DNA of 49,072 nucleotides from Oscillospiraceae bacterium (GCA_004557855.1 SFFJ01000010.1:1-49072), one strand, 5' to 3'; positions 30,236-39,853 are shown, counted from the first letter of the stretch. The notes: a model not told the origin generated them from the letters alone. A program made the numbers and translations.

Positions 30236-30318
30236 GGGCCGCAGGCCCGGCGGCGGAGCCGCCGAAGCGGGCGAAGCCCGCTTGCCCGCCGCCTGCGGCG
30301 GCGGGCGGCCTGCGGCCC
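30236..30318. repeat. cloverleaf island 13
   Basis: Outer stem GGGCCGCAGGCC (30236-30247) pairs with 30307-30318. Loops are GGA, GAA and TGC. TGCAGGG lies at 30220-30226. A further GGCCGG palindrome follows. Confidence 0.88.
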
Positions 30319-30353
30319 GGCCGGCCCCCGGCCGGGCTTGTGGGACTTGCGGT

Positions 30354-30420
30354 ACTTGCGGAGGGGGAGAGGGAGAAGGATGGGAGCTTGCGGGGCTTGC
30401 AGGACTTGCGGAGGGGGAGA
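30354..30420. repeat. 50-bp direct repeat between islands 13 and 14
   Basis: ACTTGCGGAGGGGGAGA occurs at 30354 and 30404, exactly 50 bases apart, with GGGCTTG before each. A similar GGGCTTGCGGAGGGGGG follows island 18 near 41342. Confidence 0.6.
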
Positions 30421-30424
30421 GAGC

Positions 30425-30502
30425 CGGGCGCAGCCCGCCCGCCGCAGGCGGGCTCCACGGGCTTCGCCCGTGGCTTTCGGCGGAGCCGAAAGGGGCTGCG
30501 CC
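30425..30502. repeat. cloverleaf island 14
   Basis: Outer stem GGGCGCAGCCC (30425-30435) pairs with 30492-30502. Loops are GCA, TTC and GGA. CCCTGCA at 30512-30518 follows. Confidence 0.88.
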
Positions 30503-30532
30503 CCGTGCTGCTCCCTGCACTTGTCCCGCCCC

Positions 30533-30561
30533 TTGCAAAATCCCGCCGAACGCGGTAAAAT
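30533..30561 (+). promoter_or_regulatory. predicted promoter of trkA
   Basis: TTGCAA (30533-30538), 17 bases, TAAAAT (30556-30561). It starts 15 bases after the CCCTGCA end of island 14. Confidence 0.6.
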
Positions 30562-30597
30562 AAACCCGTACCCACCATTACATAAAGGGAGAACAGT

Positions 30598-31959
30598 ATG
30601 AAGATCGTAATTGTAGGGATCGGGAAGGTCGGCCGCGCCCTGGCGGAGCATCTCTCCAAAGAGGGCCACGATGTTGCCGTGATCGATAACCGCCCCGGCA
30701 TTGCGGAGCGTCTGGCGGAGGAGCTGGATGTTCTGGGCATCGAGGGCAACGGCGCCGCCTATACCGTGCAGCAGCAGGCCCGTGCCGGTCAGGCCGACCT
30801 CGTCATTGCCGCCACCGACGGCGATGAGGTCAATATGATCGCCTGCATGACCGCCAAAAAGTTGGGCGCCAAAAATACCATCGCCCGGGTGCGCAGCGCC
30901 GAATATGAGGGACAGCTGCGGTTTATGCAGCAGGAAATGGGGCTTTCCCTTTCCATCAACCCGGAGCGGGAGACCGCCCGTGATATCGCCCGCATTTTGC
31001 GCTTCCCGGCGGTGGCCAAGGTGGAAACCTTCGCCAAGGGACGGGTGGAGCTGGTGGAATACCACATCCCGCAGGACAGCCTGCTGGACGGGATGCCGCT
31101 TAAAGAGATCGCCGCTTCGATGCAGGTAAAGGTGCTGGTGTGCGCCGTGCGCCGCGGGGAGGAGATCATTATCCCCGACGGCAACTACCTGCTGGGCGCT
31201 GGGGACTGCATCAGCGTGACCGCCAAGCCGCAGGAGCTGGAAAATTTCTTCCGGGCGCTGGGCGTTTTCCGGGACCATGCCCGCAACGTGATGATCGTGG
31301 GCGCCGGGCGCATTACCCGCTACCTGGCCGAGCAGCTTTCGCAGATGAAGATGCGGGTGCGTGTGGTGGACCGGGATGAGCAGCGCTGCATCGATATGAG
31401 CGAGGCGGTACCCACCACCCTCGTCATCCACGGCGACGCCACCGATGTCCACCTGCTGGCGGAGGAGGGGCTGGATGACTCCGACGCCTTTGTGGCGCTG
31501 ACCGGCCTGGACGAACTGAACATCATGCTGGCCATGTATGCCCGCTGCCATAATATCGATTGCTCGGTGGCCAAGGTCAACCGCAATTCCTTCACCGAGC
31601 TGATCCAGAAGACCGCCATCGTGGAAAGCACCGTTTCCACCAGCGTCGTCACTGTCAGCCGCATTTTGCAGTATGTGCGTGCCATGGAAAACAGCACCGG
31701 CGGCGGGGTCATTGCGCTGCACCGCATTGTGGAAAACCGGGTGGAGGCGCTGGAATTCCACGTCGCCGAGGGCTCCCCCCTGGTGGGCGTGCCCTTTAAG
31801 GAGCTTTCCACCCGCCCCAACGTGCTGGTGGGCTGCATCACCCGCCCCAACGGGCAGGTCATCATCCCCTCCGGCGGCGACAGCCTGCACCCCGGCGATA
31901 CCGCCATTGTGGTCACCACCCTTACCGGTCTGCGGGATCTCGGCGATATATTGGTATAA
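30598..31959 (+). CDS. trkA: Trk potassium uptake NAD-binding subunit TrkA
   Basis: Cytoplasmic gating subunit of Trk/Ktr potassium transporters. It has two RCK modules in tandem. Module one is a Rossmann domain starting KIVIVGIGKVGRALAEHL (1-130) and a TrkA-C domain (about 135-215). Module two starts NVMIVGAGRITRYLAEQL (about 227) with its TrkA-C domain to 453. The length is that of standard TrkA. No trkH/ktrB gene is in the window, so the membrane partner must be elsewhere. AAAGGGAGAAC precedes ATG 30598. A terminator follows the stop. Confidence 0.94.
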   Translation: MKIVIVGIGKVGRALAEHLSKEGHDVAVIDNRPGIAERLAEELDVLGIEGNGAAYTVQQQARAGQADLVIAATDGDEVNMIACMTAKKLGAKNTIARVRSAEYEGQLRFMQQEMGLSLSINPERETARDIARILRFPAVAKVETFAKGRVELVEYHIPQDSLLDGMPLKEIAASMQVKVLVCAVRRGEEIIIPDGNYLLGAGDCISVTAKPQELENFFRALGVFRDHARNVMIVGAGRITRYLAEQLSQMKMRVRVVDRDEQRCIDMSEAVPTTLVIHGDATDVHLLAEEGLDDSDAFVALTGLDELNIMLAMYARCHNIDCSVAKVNRNSFTELIQKTAIVESTVSTSVVTVSRILQYVRAMENSTGGGVIALHRIVENRVEALEFHVAEGSPLVGVPFKELSTRPNVLVGCITRPNGQVIIPSGGDSLHPGDTAIVVTTLTGLRDLGDILV

Positions 31960-31970
31960 CAGGTTTTTTG

Positions 31971-32010
31971 CGGCTCTGCGTCCCCTGCGGGATGCGGAGT
32001 CGTTATTTTT
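31971..32010 (+). terminator. terminator of trkA
   Basis: CGGCTCTGCGTCCC (31971-31984) pairs with 31989-32002, including three G-T wobbles, loop CTGC, followed by TTATTTTT. Confidence 0.8.
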
Positions 32011-32044
32011 CTAACAAATTTGATGAAAAAGCGAAGAATATTGT

Positions 32045-32073
32045 TTGTAACCGGCGGGGAAATGTATTATAAT
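32045..32073 (+). promoter_or_regulatory. predicted promoter of hprK
   Basis: TTGTAA (32045-32050), 17 bases, TATAAT (32068-32073). The leader of about 225 bases to 32306 contains island 15. Confidence 0.7.
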
Positions 32074-32158
32074 ATACTATGAATAGCTATGCAGCCTGGC
32101 CGGGGTACCGCAGCCGGGCAGGGCGCCCGCACGAGGGCCCCTGCAAGCCGCAGGCACC

Positions 32159-32240
32159 GGGCGCAGCCCCGGCCGCCGCAGGCGGCCTGCCGCAGGCTCC
32201 GCCTGCGGCGTTCCGGCGGAGCCGGAACGGGGCTGCGCCC
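32159..32240. repeat. cloverleaf island 15
   Basis: Outer stem GGGCGCAGCCCC (32159-32170) pairs with 32229-32240. Loops are GCA, TCC and GGA. It lies in the predicted hprK leader. Confidence 0.88.
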
Positions 32241-32305
32241 GACGGCGCCCCGCAGAGAGCTGCCCGGCCGATCACCTCGAAAATCTCACCAAGGGGGGAA
32301 AACCC

Positions 32306-33238
32306 ATGTCACATAAGTACACCGTCCCGCTGAAAAAACTGATCCGCGACCTGGACCTGAAAATCGTGTACTACCCGCAGACCGATGAGGAGATCCTCGT
32401 CAGCCACGCCGAGCTGATGCGCCCCGGCCTTGCCTTCACCGGCTTTTTCGAGGGCTTTGTGCCCGCCCGCATCAATATGATCGGCCGCACCGAGCTGGCC
32501 TACCTGGAGACCCTTTCGCAGGAGGAGCTGCGCCGCAGCCTGGAGGAGTTCCTTTCCCGCTGCCCCAAGGCGGTCATCACCACGCAGGAGTATTCCTTCC
32601 GCAGCCTTTTTATGGAGCTGGCGGAAAAGTACAGCGTGCCGCTTTTGCAGTCCCCGGAAAATACCTCCCACATGGCCGCCCAGCTCAATGCCAAATTGAG
32701 CCTGGAGCTGGCGCCCCGTACCACCGTCCACGGGGTTTTGATGGAGATCTACGGTGAGGGCGTGCTGCTCACCGGCGATTCCGGCGTGGGCAAAAGCGAA
32801 ACCGCTCTGGAGCTTCTCAAGCGCGGCCACCGGCTTATCGCCGATGACGCCGTGGAGGTGCGCCGGGTCTCCAATACCACGCTGGTCGGCTCCGCCCCCG
32901 ATAACATCCGCCACTATATGGAGCTGCGCGGGGTCGGCATCATCAATGTCAGCCGGCTGTTCGGCGTCGGCTCGGTCAAAAATACCGCCAATGTCAATTT
33001 CGTCATCCAGCTGGAGCCCTATGACCGCAATAAGGTCTATGACCGCATCGGGCTGGAGGAGGAAACCACCGACGTGCTGGGCATGAGGGTGCCCGCCGCC
33101 ACCATCCCGGTCCAGACCGGCCGGAACCTTGCCGTCATCATCGAGGTGGCCACCATGAACTACCGCCAGCGTGCCATGGGCAATAATTCCGCCCGGGAGC
33201 TGATGGAGCATCTGGGGCTTACCGACGATATCGAATAA
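32306..33238 (+). CDS. hprK: HPr(Ser46) kinase/phosphorylase
   Basis: Bifunctional regulator that phosphorylates and dephosphorylates HPr at Ser46, controlling carbon catabolite repression in low-GC Gram-positive lineages. An N-terminal domain (1-130) precedes the catalytic domain with Walker A GDSGVGKS (157-164). The HprK signature ELRGVGIINVSRLFG follows at about 205-219. The length of 310 residues is normal. AAGGGGGGAAAA precedes ATG 32306. murB starts 22 bases after the stop, the first step of the conserved hprK-murB-...-whiA cluster. Confidence 0.96.
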   Translation: MSHKYTVPLKKLIRDLDLKIVYYPQTDEEILVSHAELMRPGLAFTGFFEGFVPARINMIGRTELAYLETLSQEELRRSLEEFLSRCPKAVITTQEYSFRSLFMELAEKYSVPLLQSPENTSHMAAQLNAKLSLELAPRTTVHGVLMEIYGEGVLLTGDSGVGKSETALELLKRGHRLIADDAVEVRRVSNTTLVGSAPDNIRHYMELRGVGIINVSRLFGVGSVKNTANVNFVIQLEPYDRNKVYDRIGLEEETTDVLGMRVPAATIPVQTGRNLAVIIEVATMNYRQRAMGNNSARELMEHLGLTDDIE

Positions 33239-33260
33239 CGACCGCCGAAAGGAGCAGCCC

Positions 33261-34154
33261 ATGAACCTTATCGAACAGCTTCAAAAAGCGGGCATCCCCC
33301 TTGCGGAGCAGGAGCCGATGACCCGCCGAACCACCTTCGGCATCGGGGGGCCGGCGCTGCTGCTGCGCCCCCGCAGCCGTGCGGAGCTGCAAGCTGCCAT
33401 GACCCTTTGCCGGGAGGCGGGGGAGGAGCCCTTTATTCTCGGGCGGGGCAGCAACCTGCTCGTCAGCGACAGCGGCATTTCCCGCCCCGTCATCCAGCTG
33501 GACGGCGACTTTACCGCCATTACCCGTGAGGGCAATACCCTGCGCTGCGGCGCCGGGGCTTCGCTCATCGCCGTGTGCCGCGCGGCCGCCGAAAACAGTC
33601 TTTCCGGCATCGAATGGGGCTACGGCATCCCCGGTTCGCTGGGCGGCGGCGTTTATATGAACGCAGGCGCCTACGGCGGGGAGCTGCGGGACGTCCTTAC
33701 CGAAGTGACCTTCCTGGATGAGGCGGGGGAATACCGCACCCTGCCCGCCGCCGAGCTTTCCCTTTCCTACCGCCACAGCATTTTCGAGGACCGGCCCGGT
33801 ACGGTCATAGTGGGGGCGGTGCTGACCCTGACCCCCGGCGACCCGGCCGCCATCCGTGCGGCGATGGAGGACTATATGTCCCGCCGCCGGGAAAAGCAGC
33901 CGCTGGAATACGGCAGCGCCGGTTCCACCTTTAAGCGCCCTGTGGGGAACTACGCCTCCGCCCTGGTGGACCAATGCGGTCTCAAGGGGCTTTCGGTCGG
34001 GGGTGCCGAGGTCAGCCGAAAGCACGCCGGGTTTATCATCAACCGGGGGGGCGCCACCGCCGCCGATGTGCGGGAGCTCATCGCCGAGGTGCAGCGCATC
34101 GTCCGGGAAAAGACCGGTTATACCCTCGAATGTGAGATCAAGTATATCGAATGA
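33261..34154 (+). CDS. murB: UDP-N-acetylenolpyruvoylglucosamine reductase MurB
   Basis: FAD-dependent enzyme that makes UDP-N-acetylmuramate for peptidoglycan. The FAD-binding region has TTFGIGGPA and LGRGSNLLVSD. Next is GIPGSLGGGVYMNAGAYGGE (about 119-138). The catalytic YRHSIF and GSAGSTFKRP follow. The length of 297 residues fits the type II enzymes of Firmicutes. AAAGGAG precedes ATG 33261. After it come 325 bases with island 16, then whiA. The rapZ and yvcK genes that often sit here are missing. Confidence 0.96.
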   Translation: MNLIEQLQKAGIPLAEQEPMTRRTTFGIGGPALLLRPRSRAELQAAMTLCREAGEEPFILGRGSNLLVSDSGISRPVIQLDGDFTAITREGNTLRCGAGASLIAVCRAAAENSLSGIEWGYGIPGSLGGGVYMNAGAYGGELRDVLTEVTFLDEAGEYRTLPAAELSLSYRHSIFEDRPGTVIVGAVLTLTPGDPAAIRAAMEDYMSRRREKQPLEYGSAGSTFKRPVGNYASALVDQCGLKGLSVGGAEVSRKHAGFIINRGGATAADVRELIAEVQRIVREKTGYTLECEIKYIE

Positions 34155-34210
34155 GCCGGCGCCGGGTGCGGCGGCTGCCCCTTTGCCCATCCCTGCGGGG
34201 TGCGGAAAGG

Positions 34211-34289
34211 CGGGCGCAGCCCGCCCGCCGCAGGCGGGCCCGCGAGCGAAGCTCGCGGCTTTCGGCGGAGCCGAAAGGGGCTGCGCCCG
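34211..34289. repeat. cloverleaf island 16
   Basis: Outer stem CGGGCGCAGCCC (34211-34222) pairs with 34278-34289. Loops are GCA, GAA and GGA. The third hairpin (CTTTCGGC) matches that of island 14. CCCTGCA follows at 34298-34304. No gene is seen in 34155-34479. Confidence 0.88.
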
Positions 34290-34479
34290 CCCCGGCCCCC
34301 TGCACCAACCGTCCCACCCCGCTGCGGGACGGCGGTAAAAATGTGCGATGGCTGCGTCGCCGTCCTTGCCAGGCATCAGTCCGTCTTACGCCGGACAAGA
34401 GCCTGCCTGCGGCCGCCCCTTGCCCTCCCGCATTTTTCCCTGCCGCACCCGCCGCCATCACCTGCCGGAGGAAACCGCT

Positions 34480-35373
34480 ATGCCCTCCTTTACCACTGCC
34501 GCCAAGGATGAGATCCTTTCCAATAAAGCCGTGCGCCAGCACTTCCCCAACCAGCAGTCCTTCGGGCTGATGGTCTTTTCCCGTGAGTTTTCGGTGCAAA
34601 AGATGCAGATGCTGACCCGTGAGCGCCGTGCCGCCCAGTACTATTCCCAGCTGGTGCAAAGCGTCAAGCCGATGGCCGGTACCGTGACGCTGCGGGAGGA
34701 AAAGCTCTCCACCGGGCAGCTGGCCTACCGTGTCACCGTCGATGACATGGCCGACCGCATTGACCTCTATAACCACTTCGCCATGCTCTACCCGGAGGGC
34801 GTCACCTTTGAGCTGCTGGGCGGCGATGAGGGCGCAGGCGCCTTTGTGGGCGGGGTGTTCCTTGCCTGCGGCACCCTTTCCGACCCGGAGGTAAAATATC
34901 ATCTGGAATTTGCCGTCCCCCGTGAGGAGCTTCTGATGATGCTCATCGCCCTTTTGCAGGATGTCGGCTTCACCCCCCTTCTGACCCAAAGAAGGGGACA
35001 GGCCATCGTCTACCTGCACGACAGCACCCAGATCGAGGACCTGCTCACCTTTATGGGCTGCCCCCTCACCTCGATGGAGATCATGAACGCCAAAATTCTG
35101 AAGGAGCGCCGCAACGCCGCCAACCGTGCCTCCAACTGCGATACCGCCAATATGGATAAGGTCGCCGGGGCGGCCGCCGCACAAATCGCGGCCATCAATG
35201 CCGTGGGGCCGGACTCCCTCCCGGAGGAGCTGCGGGCACTGGCGGAGCTGCGCCTGCAAAACCCCTTTGACTCCCTGCGGGAGCTGGGGCAAAAGCTGAC
35301 CCCGCCCCTTTCCCGTTCCGGCGTCAACCACCGTCTGGAAAAGATCATCGACCTTGCCGCCCGAAAGGACTGA
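34480..35373 (+). CDS. whiA: DNA-binding protein WhiA
   Basis: Regulator linked to cell division and chromosome segregation in Gram-positive bacteria; it combines a LAGLIDADG-like fold with a helix-turn-helix. The N-terminus FTTAAKDEILSN is typical. The middle has the degenerate homing-endonuclease region (LGGDEGAGAFVGGVFLACGTLSDP). The C-terminus carries NRASNCDTANMDKV and the HTH ending LTPPLSRSGVNHRLEKI. The length is 297 residues. I chose ATG 34480 with GGAGGAAA upstream; the frame before it crosses non-coding sequence. Confidence 0.95.
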   Translation: MPSFTTAAKDEILSNKAVRQHFPNQQSFGLMVFSREFSVQKMQMLTRERRAAQYYSQLVQSVKPMAGTVTLREEKLSTGQLAYRVTVDDMADRIDLYNHFAMLYPEGVTFELLGGDEGAGAFVGGVFLACGTLSDPEVKYHLEFAVPREELLMMLIALLQDVGFTPLLTQRRGQAIVYLHDSTQIEDLLTFMGCPLTSMEIMNAKILKERRNAANRASNCDTANMDKVAGAAAAQIAAINAVGPDSLPEELRALAELRLQNPFDSLRELGQKLTPPLSRSGVNHRLEKIIDLAARKD

Positions 35374-35429
35374 CCCGCAAACCCCCGGCACCGCCGGTTG
35401 AAATAAACCCACCCGAAAGGATTGACCTT

Positions 35430-36011
35430 ATGAAAAGCTATGCCGCCCTGCCGCAGGGCTACTGCCATACCCCCGCTGCCGCCATCGATCTGGTGCATAA
35501 CAAAAAACAGTTTTGGATCGTCAACGGGCTTTCCGTTGTGCTGTGTGTGATCATGCTGGTTCTGCCCGCCCTGTGGGGCCGGTCGCTGCGGGATTTTGTC
35601 GGGGAGGACCCGCTTTCTGCGCTTTTGCTCTGGCTCGGCGCCCTTGCGGGGATATTCGCCTACATTGCCCTGCACGAGCTGACCCACGGCGCCGTGATGA
35701 AAGCCTGCGGCGCTTCGGTGCGCTACGGCTATAAGGTGGCCTACGCTTACGCCGGCAGCGATGCCTACTTTACCCGTTCCGCTTATATCGTCATCGCGCT
35801 GGCGCCGGTGGTGGTGTGGGGGATCGTCTTTGCCGTGCTGGCCGCCTGCCTGCCCCGGGAATGGTTCCCGGCGGTGTGGCTGTGGCAGCTTGTGAATATC
35901 AGCGGGGCGGCGGGGGATTTTTACTGCACCTGCCGCATCCTGCGCGCACCCCGTGACACCCTGGTGCAGGATACCGGCACCGCCATGACCTTTTACCGCA
36001 AAACGAACTGA
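35430..36011 (+). CDS. DUF3267 zincin-like membrane protein
   Basis: Predicted membrane metalloprotease-like protein, 193 residues. The zinc motif HELTH (about 82-86) sits in a hydrophobic stretch, IAYIALHELTHGAVMK-like, between membrane segments at about 30-50 and 65-80. Two more segments follow at about 113-140 and 148-160. The family (DUF3267, site-2-protease-like) has no firm substrate. CGAAAGGA precedes ATG 35430. It follows whiA by 56 bases, probably in one transcript. Confidence 0.85.
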   Translation: MKSYAALPQGYCHTPAAAIDLVHNKKQFWIVNGLSVVLCVIMLVLPALWGRSLRDFVGEDPLSALLLWLGALAGIFAYIALHELTHGAVMKACGASVRYGYKVAYAYAGSDAYFTRSAYIVIALAPVVVWGIVFAVLAACLPREWFPAVWLWQLVNISGAAGDFYCTCRILRAPRDTLVQDTGTAMTFYRKTN

Positions 36012-36019
36012 CCCGCCCC

Positions 36020-36118
36020 CCGCGGCCCCGCCGAAACGGCGCTTCGCGCCGTTTTGCGGGGGCGCCCCGCAGGGGCGCCCCCGCCCGCCGGGCGCAGCCC
36101 GGCGCGGCGGGGCCGCGG
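36020..36118. repeat. cloverleaf island 17
   Basis: Outer stem CCGCGGCCCCGCCG (36020-36033) pairs with 36105-36118. Loops are TTC, GCA and GCA. The middle hairpin stem is 13 bp, the longest in the window. The island ends about 40 bases before dnaE. Confidence 0.9.
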
Positions 36119-36159
36119 CAGGGGGGCTCTGCTTAAATTCTTCCGAGGAGGCCTGACCC

Positions 36160-39100
36160 ATGCCCGACTTTGTCCACCTGCATATCCATACCGAATACAG
36201 CCTCCTTGACGGCGCTTGCCGCATCAAGGGGCTGGTCGCCCGTGCCAAAGCGCTGGGGCAGCCCGCCGTTGCCATCACCGACCACGGCGTGATGTACGGC
36301 GCTGTGGATTTCTACAAGGAATGTAAAAAAGCCGGCATCCGCCCCATCATCGGCTGCGAGGTCTACGTTGCCCCCCGCACCCGCTTCGATAAGGTCTACC
36401 GGCTGGATACCTCCCCCTACCACCTCATCCTGCTGTGCAAAAACGAGGTGGGCTACCGCAACCTCATCTATATGGTCTCCCGCGGCTTCACCGAGGGCTT
36501 TTACAATAAGCCCCGCATCGACCGCGACCTTTTGCGGGACCACCACGAGGGCCTCATCTGCCTTTCCGCCTGCCTCGCCGGGGAGATCCCGCGGCACCTG
36601 GAGGCCGGGGAATACGAAAAAGCGCGGGAGGCCGCATTGTGGTACCGTGACCTGTTCGGCGCCGAAAACTACTATATCGAGCTGCAAAACCACGGCATCG
36701 AGGAGCAGCAGCGCATCCTGCCCGACCTCATCCGTCTGGCCGGGGAGATCGGCGTGGGACTGGTCGCCACCAATGACGCCCATTACCTCGAAAAAGAGGA
36801 TAGCCGGATGCAGTTCCTGCTCACCTGCATCCAGACCGGCCATACCGTAAATGATGAGCAGACGCTGGAATTCCCCACCGACGAATTCTATGTAAAAAGC
36901 GGCGAGGAGATGGCCGAGCTTTTCCGGAACGTCCCCGAGGCCATCGAAAATACCGTCAAAATCGCCGAACGGTGTAATGTCGAATTTGAATTCGGCCACA
37001 CCAGGCTGCCGCTTTTCAATGCCCCCGACGGCGAGGATAACGAAAGCTACTTCCGCCGCCTGTGCGGGGAGGGCCTTATCCGCCACTACGGCGAAAATCC
37101 CCCGCAGGAATACCGGGACCGGCTGGAATACGAGCTTTCCACCATCAGCCGCATGGGCTATGTGGAATACTACCTCATCGTCCACGATTTCATCCATTAC
37201 GCCAAGACCCACGGCATCCCCGTCGGGCCGGGGCGCGGCTCCGGGGCGGGGAGCCTGGCGGCCTACTGCATCGGCATCACCAATATCGACCCGATGAAAT
37301 ATAACCTTCTGTTCGAGCGCTTCCTCAATCCCGAGCGTGTTTCGATGCCGGACTTTGACGTGGATTTCTGCTACGAGCGCCGCCCGGAGGTCATCGACTA
37401 TGTCGTGCGCAAATACGGCGCCGACCACGTCGCCCAGATCGTCACCTTCGGTACCATGCTGGCACGGGGCGCCGTGCGGGATGTGGGCCGTGCCATGGGG
37501 CTGGCCTACCCGCAGGTGGATGCCGTTGCGAAGCTCATCCCCAATGAGCTGCATATGACCATCGATAAGGCGCTGGAGGCCAACGGCGAGCTGCGCGCCC
37601 TCTGCGAGACCGACCCGCAGGTGGGCGAGCTCATTGAGACCGCCAAAAAGGTGGAGGGCTTCCCACGGCACGCCTCCACCCATGCCGCCGGGGTGGTCAT
37701 CACCCGGGATACCGTAGACAGCTACGTGCCGCTGGCCAAAAATGATGAATCGGTCGTCACCCAGTTCACCATGACCACGCTGGAGGAGCTGGGGCTGCTC
37801 AAAATGGACTTTTTGGGGCTGCGCAACCTCACCGTCATCGCCGATGCCGAGCGGATGATCCGCCGGCGGGAGCCGGACTTTTCGATGGAGGCGCTGCCCG
37901 ATGACGATCCCGCCGTTTACGAGATGCTCTCACGGGGGGATTCCTCCGGGGTGTTCCAGCTGGAATCGGGCGGGATGCGGCAGATGCTGACCCAGCTGCG
38001 GCCCCGCTCCGTCGAGGACCTCACCGCCGCCATTTCGCTGTACCGGCCCGGCCCGATGGATTCCATCCCCCAGTACGTCCGCAATAAGCAGGACCCCTCC
38101 GCCATCCGCTACAAGACCCCGCTGCTGGAGCCGATTTTGGGGGTCACCTACGGCTGCATCGTCTACCAGGAGCAGGTCATGCAGATCTGCCGGGAGCTGG
38201 CAGGGTACAGCTACGGGCAGGCCGACCTGGTGCGCCGTGCCATGAGCAAGAAAAAAGCCGACGTCATGGAAAAGGAACGGGGGCACTTCATTTCGGGCTG
38301 CGCCCAGAACGGCATCCCGGAGACGGTGGCGAACAGCATCTTTGATGAAATGAGCAGCTTTGCGGCCTATGCCTTCAATAAATCCCACGCTGCCTGCTAT
38401 GCGGTGGTGGCTTATCAGACCGCCTACCTCAAGCGGCATTACCCCAGGGAATACATGGCGGCGCTGATGACCAGCGTGCTGGATTCCACCGCCAAGCTGA
38501 TGGAATACATCGAGGAGTGCGCCCGGCTGGAAATCCCGGTGCTGCCCCCCGATATCAACCAAAGCGATATGGTCTTTACCGTCACCCCCGAGGGTATCCG
38601 GTTCGGGCTGCTGGCCATTAAGAATATGGGGCGCTCGGTCATCGAGGATATCCTGAAGGAACGGGAAGGGGACGGCCCCTTTACCGACTTTGTGGAATTC
38701 TGCCGCCGCAACGCCGCAGGCGACCTTAACCGCCGCGGGGTGGAAAGCCTGATCAAATGCGGCGCTTTGGACGGGCTGGGCGCCAACCGCCGGGAGATGC
38801 TGGAAAACTATTCCGCCCTTGCGGATGCCATCGCCGAGGAGAGCCGTTATCTTTCCGGCGGGCAGCTTTCCCTTTTCGGGGAGGGCGGCGCCACCGCCGA
38901 TTATGAGCTTTCCCCGCGGGAGGAATACCCCCACGCCGAGCTGCTGGCCTTCGAAAAGGAGGTCACGGGGATGTACCTTTCCGGCCACCCCATGAGCCAG
39001 TACCTGCCCCTTTACGACCGCTACGGGGCGGTGCGCATCGCGCGGCTGCAAAGCGCCGAGACCAACGCCCCCTACGATAACGCATGGATCGATATCTTCG

Positions 39101-39666
39101 GCATACTGGCCGAAAAAAAGATGCGGACCACCAAGCGGGGAGACCTGCTGGCGCTGCTTACCGTGGAGGATATGTCCGGCAGCATGGAGGTGATGTGCTT
39201 CGGGCGCACCTACTCCCAGTACAGCGAAAAGCTGACGGAGGGAGAGCCGCTGTTCTTCCGGGGCCGTGTTTCGGTGCGGGAGGAGGACGATACCAAGCTG
39301 GTGCTGGATAAGGTCTATACCATCGAGGAACGGGCCAGCGCACCGCCGGCCTCTCTGCCGAAGGGCAGAGCCCCCCGCCCCCGGGTTGAACCGGGCGCCC
39401 CCCGGCCGGCCCCCCAAAGGCAGGGCGGCAGGCTGCTCATCCGGGTGCAAAAAGCCGAGGGCGAGCAGTGGGAAAAGCTGCGGCTGCTGTTTTCCATCTT
39501 TGAGGGGGAGGTCCCCCTGCTGGTGCGGGAGGCCGAAACCGGCCGTCTGCTGCGGGCCGGTGCGGAGTTCCGTACCGACGCCAACCCCGTGCTGCTGGGA
39601 GAGCTGCGGCAGCTGCTGGGCGAGGAAAACGTCGCCCTGCTGCCCCCCGAAGCGGCGAAACCCTGA
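36160..39666 (+). CDS. dnaE: DNA polymerase III alpha subunit DnaE
   Basis: Replicative C-family polymerase, 1168 residues. The PHP domain is N-terminal (HLHIHTEYSLLDGA, ITDHGVMYG). The palm has the catalytic PDFDVDF (D398, D400, D402) and a third aspartate, D550, in KMDFLGLRNL. The finger region RPGPMDSIPQYV and the beta-binding region follow. An OB-fold is at about 980-1065. The final 100 residues are divergent and proline-rich at about 1075-1090. It is of the DnaE1/DnaE3 type, without the exonuclease of PolC. GAGGAGG precedes ATG 36160. pfkA follows after 187 bases, matching Clostridia gene order. Confidence 0.96.
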   Translation: MPDFVHLHIHTEYSLLDGACRIKGLVARAKALGQPAVAITDHGVMYGAVDFYKECKKAGIRPIIGCEVYVAPRTRFDKVYRLDTSPYHLILLCKNEVGYRNLIYMVSRGFTEGFYNKPRIDRDLLRDHHEGLICLSACLAGEIPRHLEAGEYEKAREAALWYRDLFGAENYYIELQNHGIEEQQRILPDLIRLAGEIGVGLVATNDAHYLEKEDSRMQFLLTCIQTGHTVNDEQTLEFPTDEFYVKSGEEMAELFRNVPEAIENTVKIAERCNVEFEFGHTRLPLFNAPDGEDNESYFRRLCGEGLIRHYGENPPQEYRDRLEYELSTISRMGYVEYYLIVHDFIHYAKTHGIPVGPGRGSGAGSLAAYCIGITNIDPMKYNLLFERFLNPERVSMPDFDVDFCYERRPEVIDYVVRKYGADHVAQIVTFGTMLARGAVRDVGRAMGLAYPQVDAVAKLIPNELHMTIDKALEANGELRALCETDPQVGELIETAKKVEGFPRHASTHAAGVVITRDTVDSYVPLAKNDESVVTQFTMTTLEELGLLKMDFLGLRNLTVIADAERMIRRREPDFSMEALPDDDPAVYEMLSRGDSSGVFQLESGGMRQMLTQLRPRSVEDLTAAISLYRPGPMDSIPQYVRNKQDPSAIRYKTPLLEPILGVTYGCIVYQEQVMQICRELAGYSYGQADLVRRAMSKKKADVMEKERGHFISGCAQNGIPETVANSIFDEMSSFAAYAFNKSHAACYAVVAYQTAYLKRHYPREYMAALMTSVLDSTAKLMEYIEECARLEIPVLPPDINQSDMVFTVTPEGIRFGLLAIKNMGRSVIEDILKEREGDGPFTDFVEFCRRNAAGDLNRRGVESLIKCGALDGLGANRREMLENYSALADAIAEESRYLSGGQLSLFGEGGATADYELSPREEYPHAELLAFEKEVTGMYLSGHPMSQYLPLYDRYGAVRIARLQSAETNAPYDNAWIDIFGILAEKKMRTTKRGDLLALLTVEDMSGSMEVMCFGRTYSQYSEKLTEGEPLFFRGRVSVREEDDTKLVLDKVYTIEERASAPPASLPKGRAPRPRVEPGAPRPAPQRQGGRLLIRVQKAEGEQWEKLRLLFSIFEGEVPLLVREAETGRLLRAGAEFRTDANPVLLGELRQLLGEENVALLPPEAAKP

Positions 39667-39853
39667 ATGATCAATAAGCAATCCCCTTTCCCCATGGCGG
39701 CAAAGGCGGGAAACCGGGCGGAGCAGCCCCACGGCTGCCGCAAGCCGGTCTTGCCGCAACGCTGCGGGGCGGGGTGATGCAAATAAAAAGCCAAACCCCC
39801 TTTGCACCCGAACCTGCGGGTCAAAGGCGAAAACGATATAGGAGGAAACAGAC

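Noticed and set aside
29821..31890. 689-residue minus-strand frame running through trkA
   Set aside because: Only the last 108 residues (29821-30147) form a real protein, the MGMT-like gene. The rest is antisense to trkA and crosses two islands.
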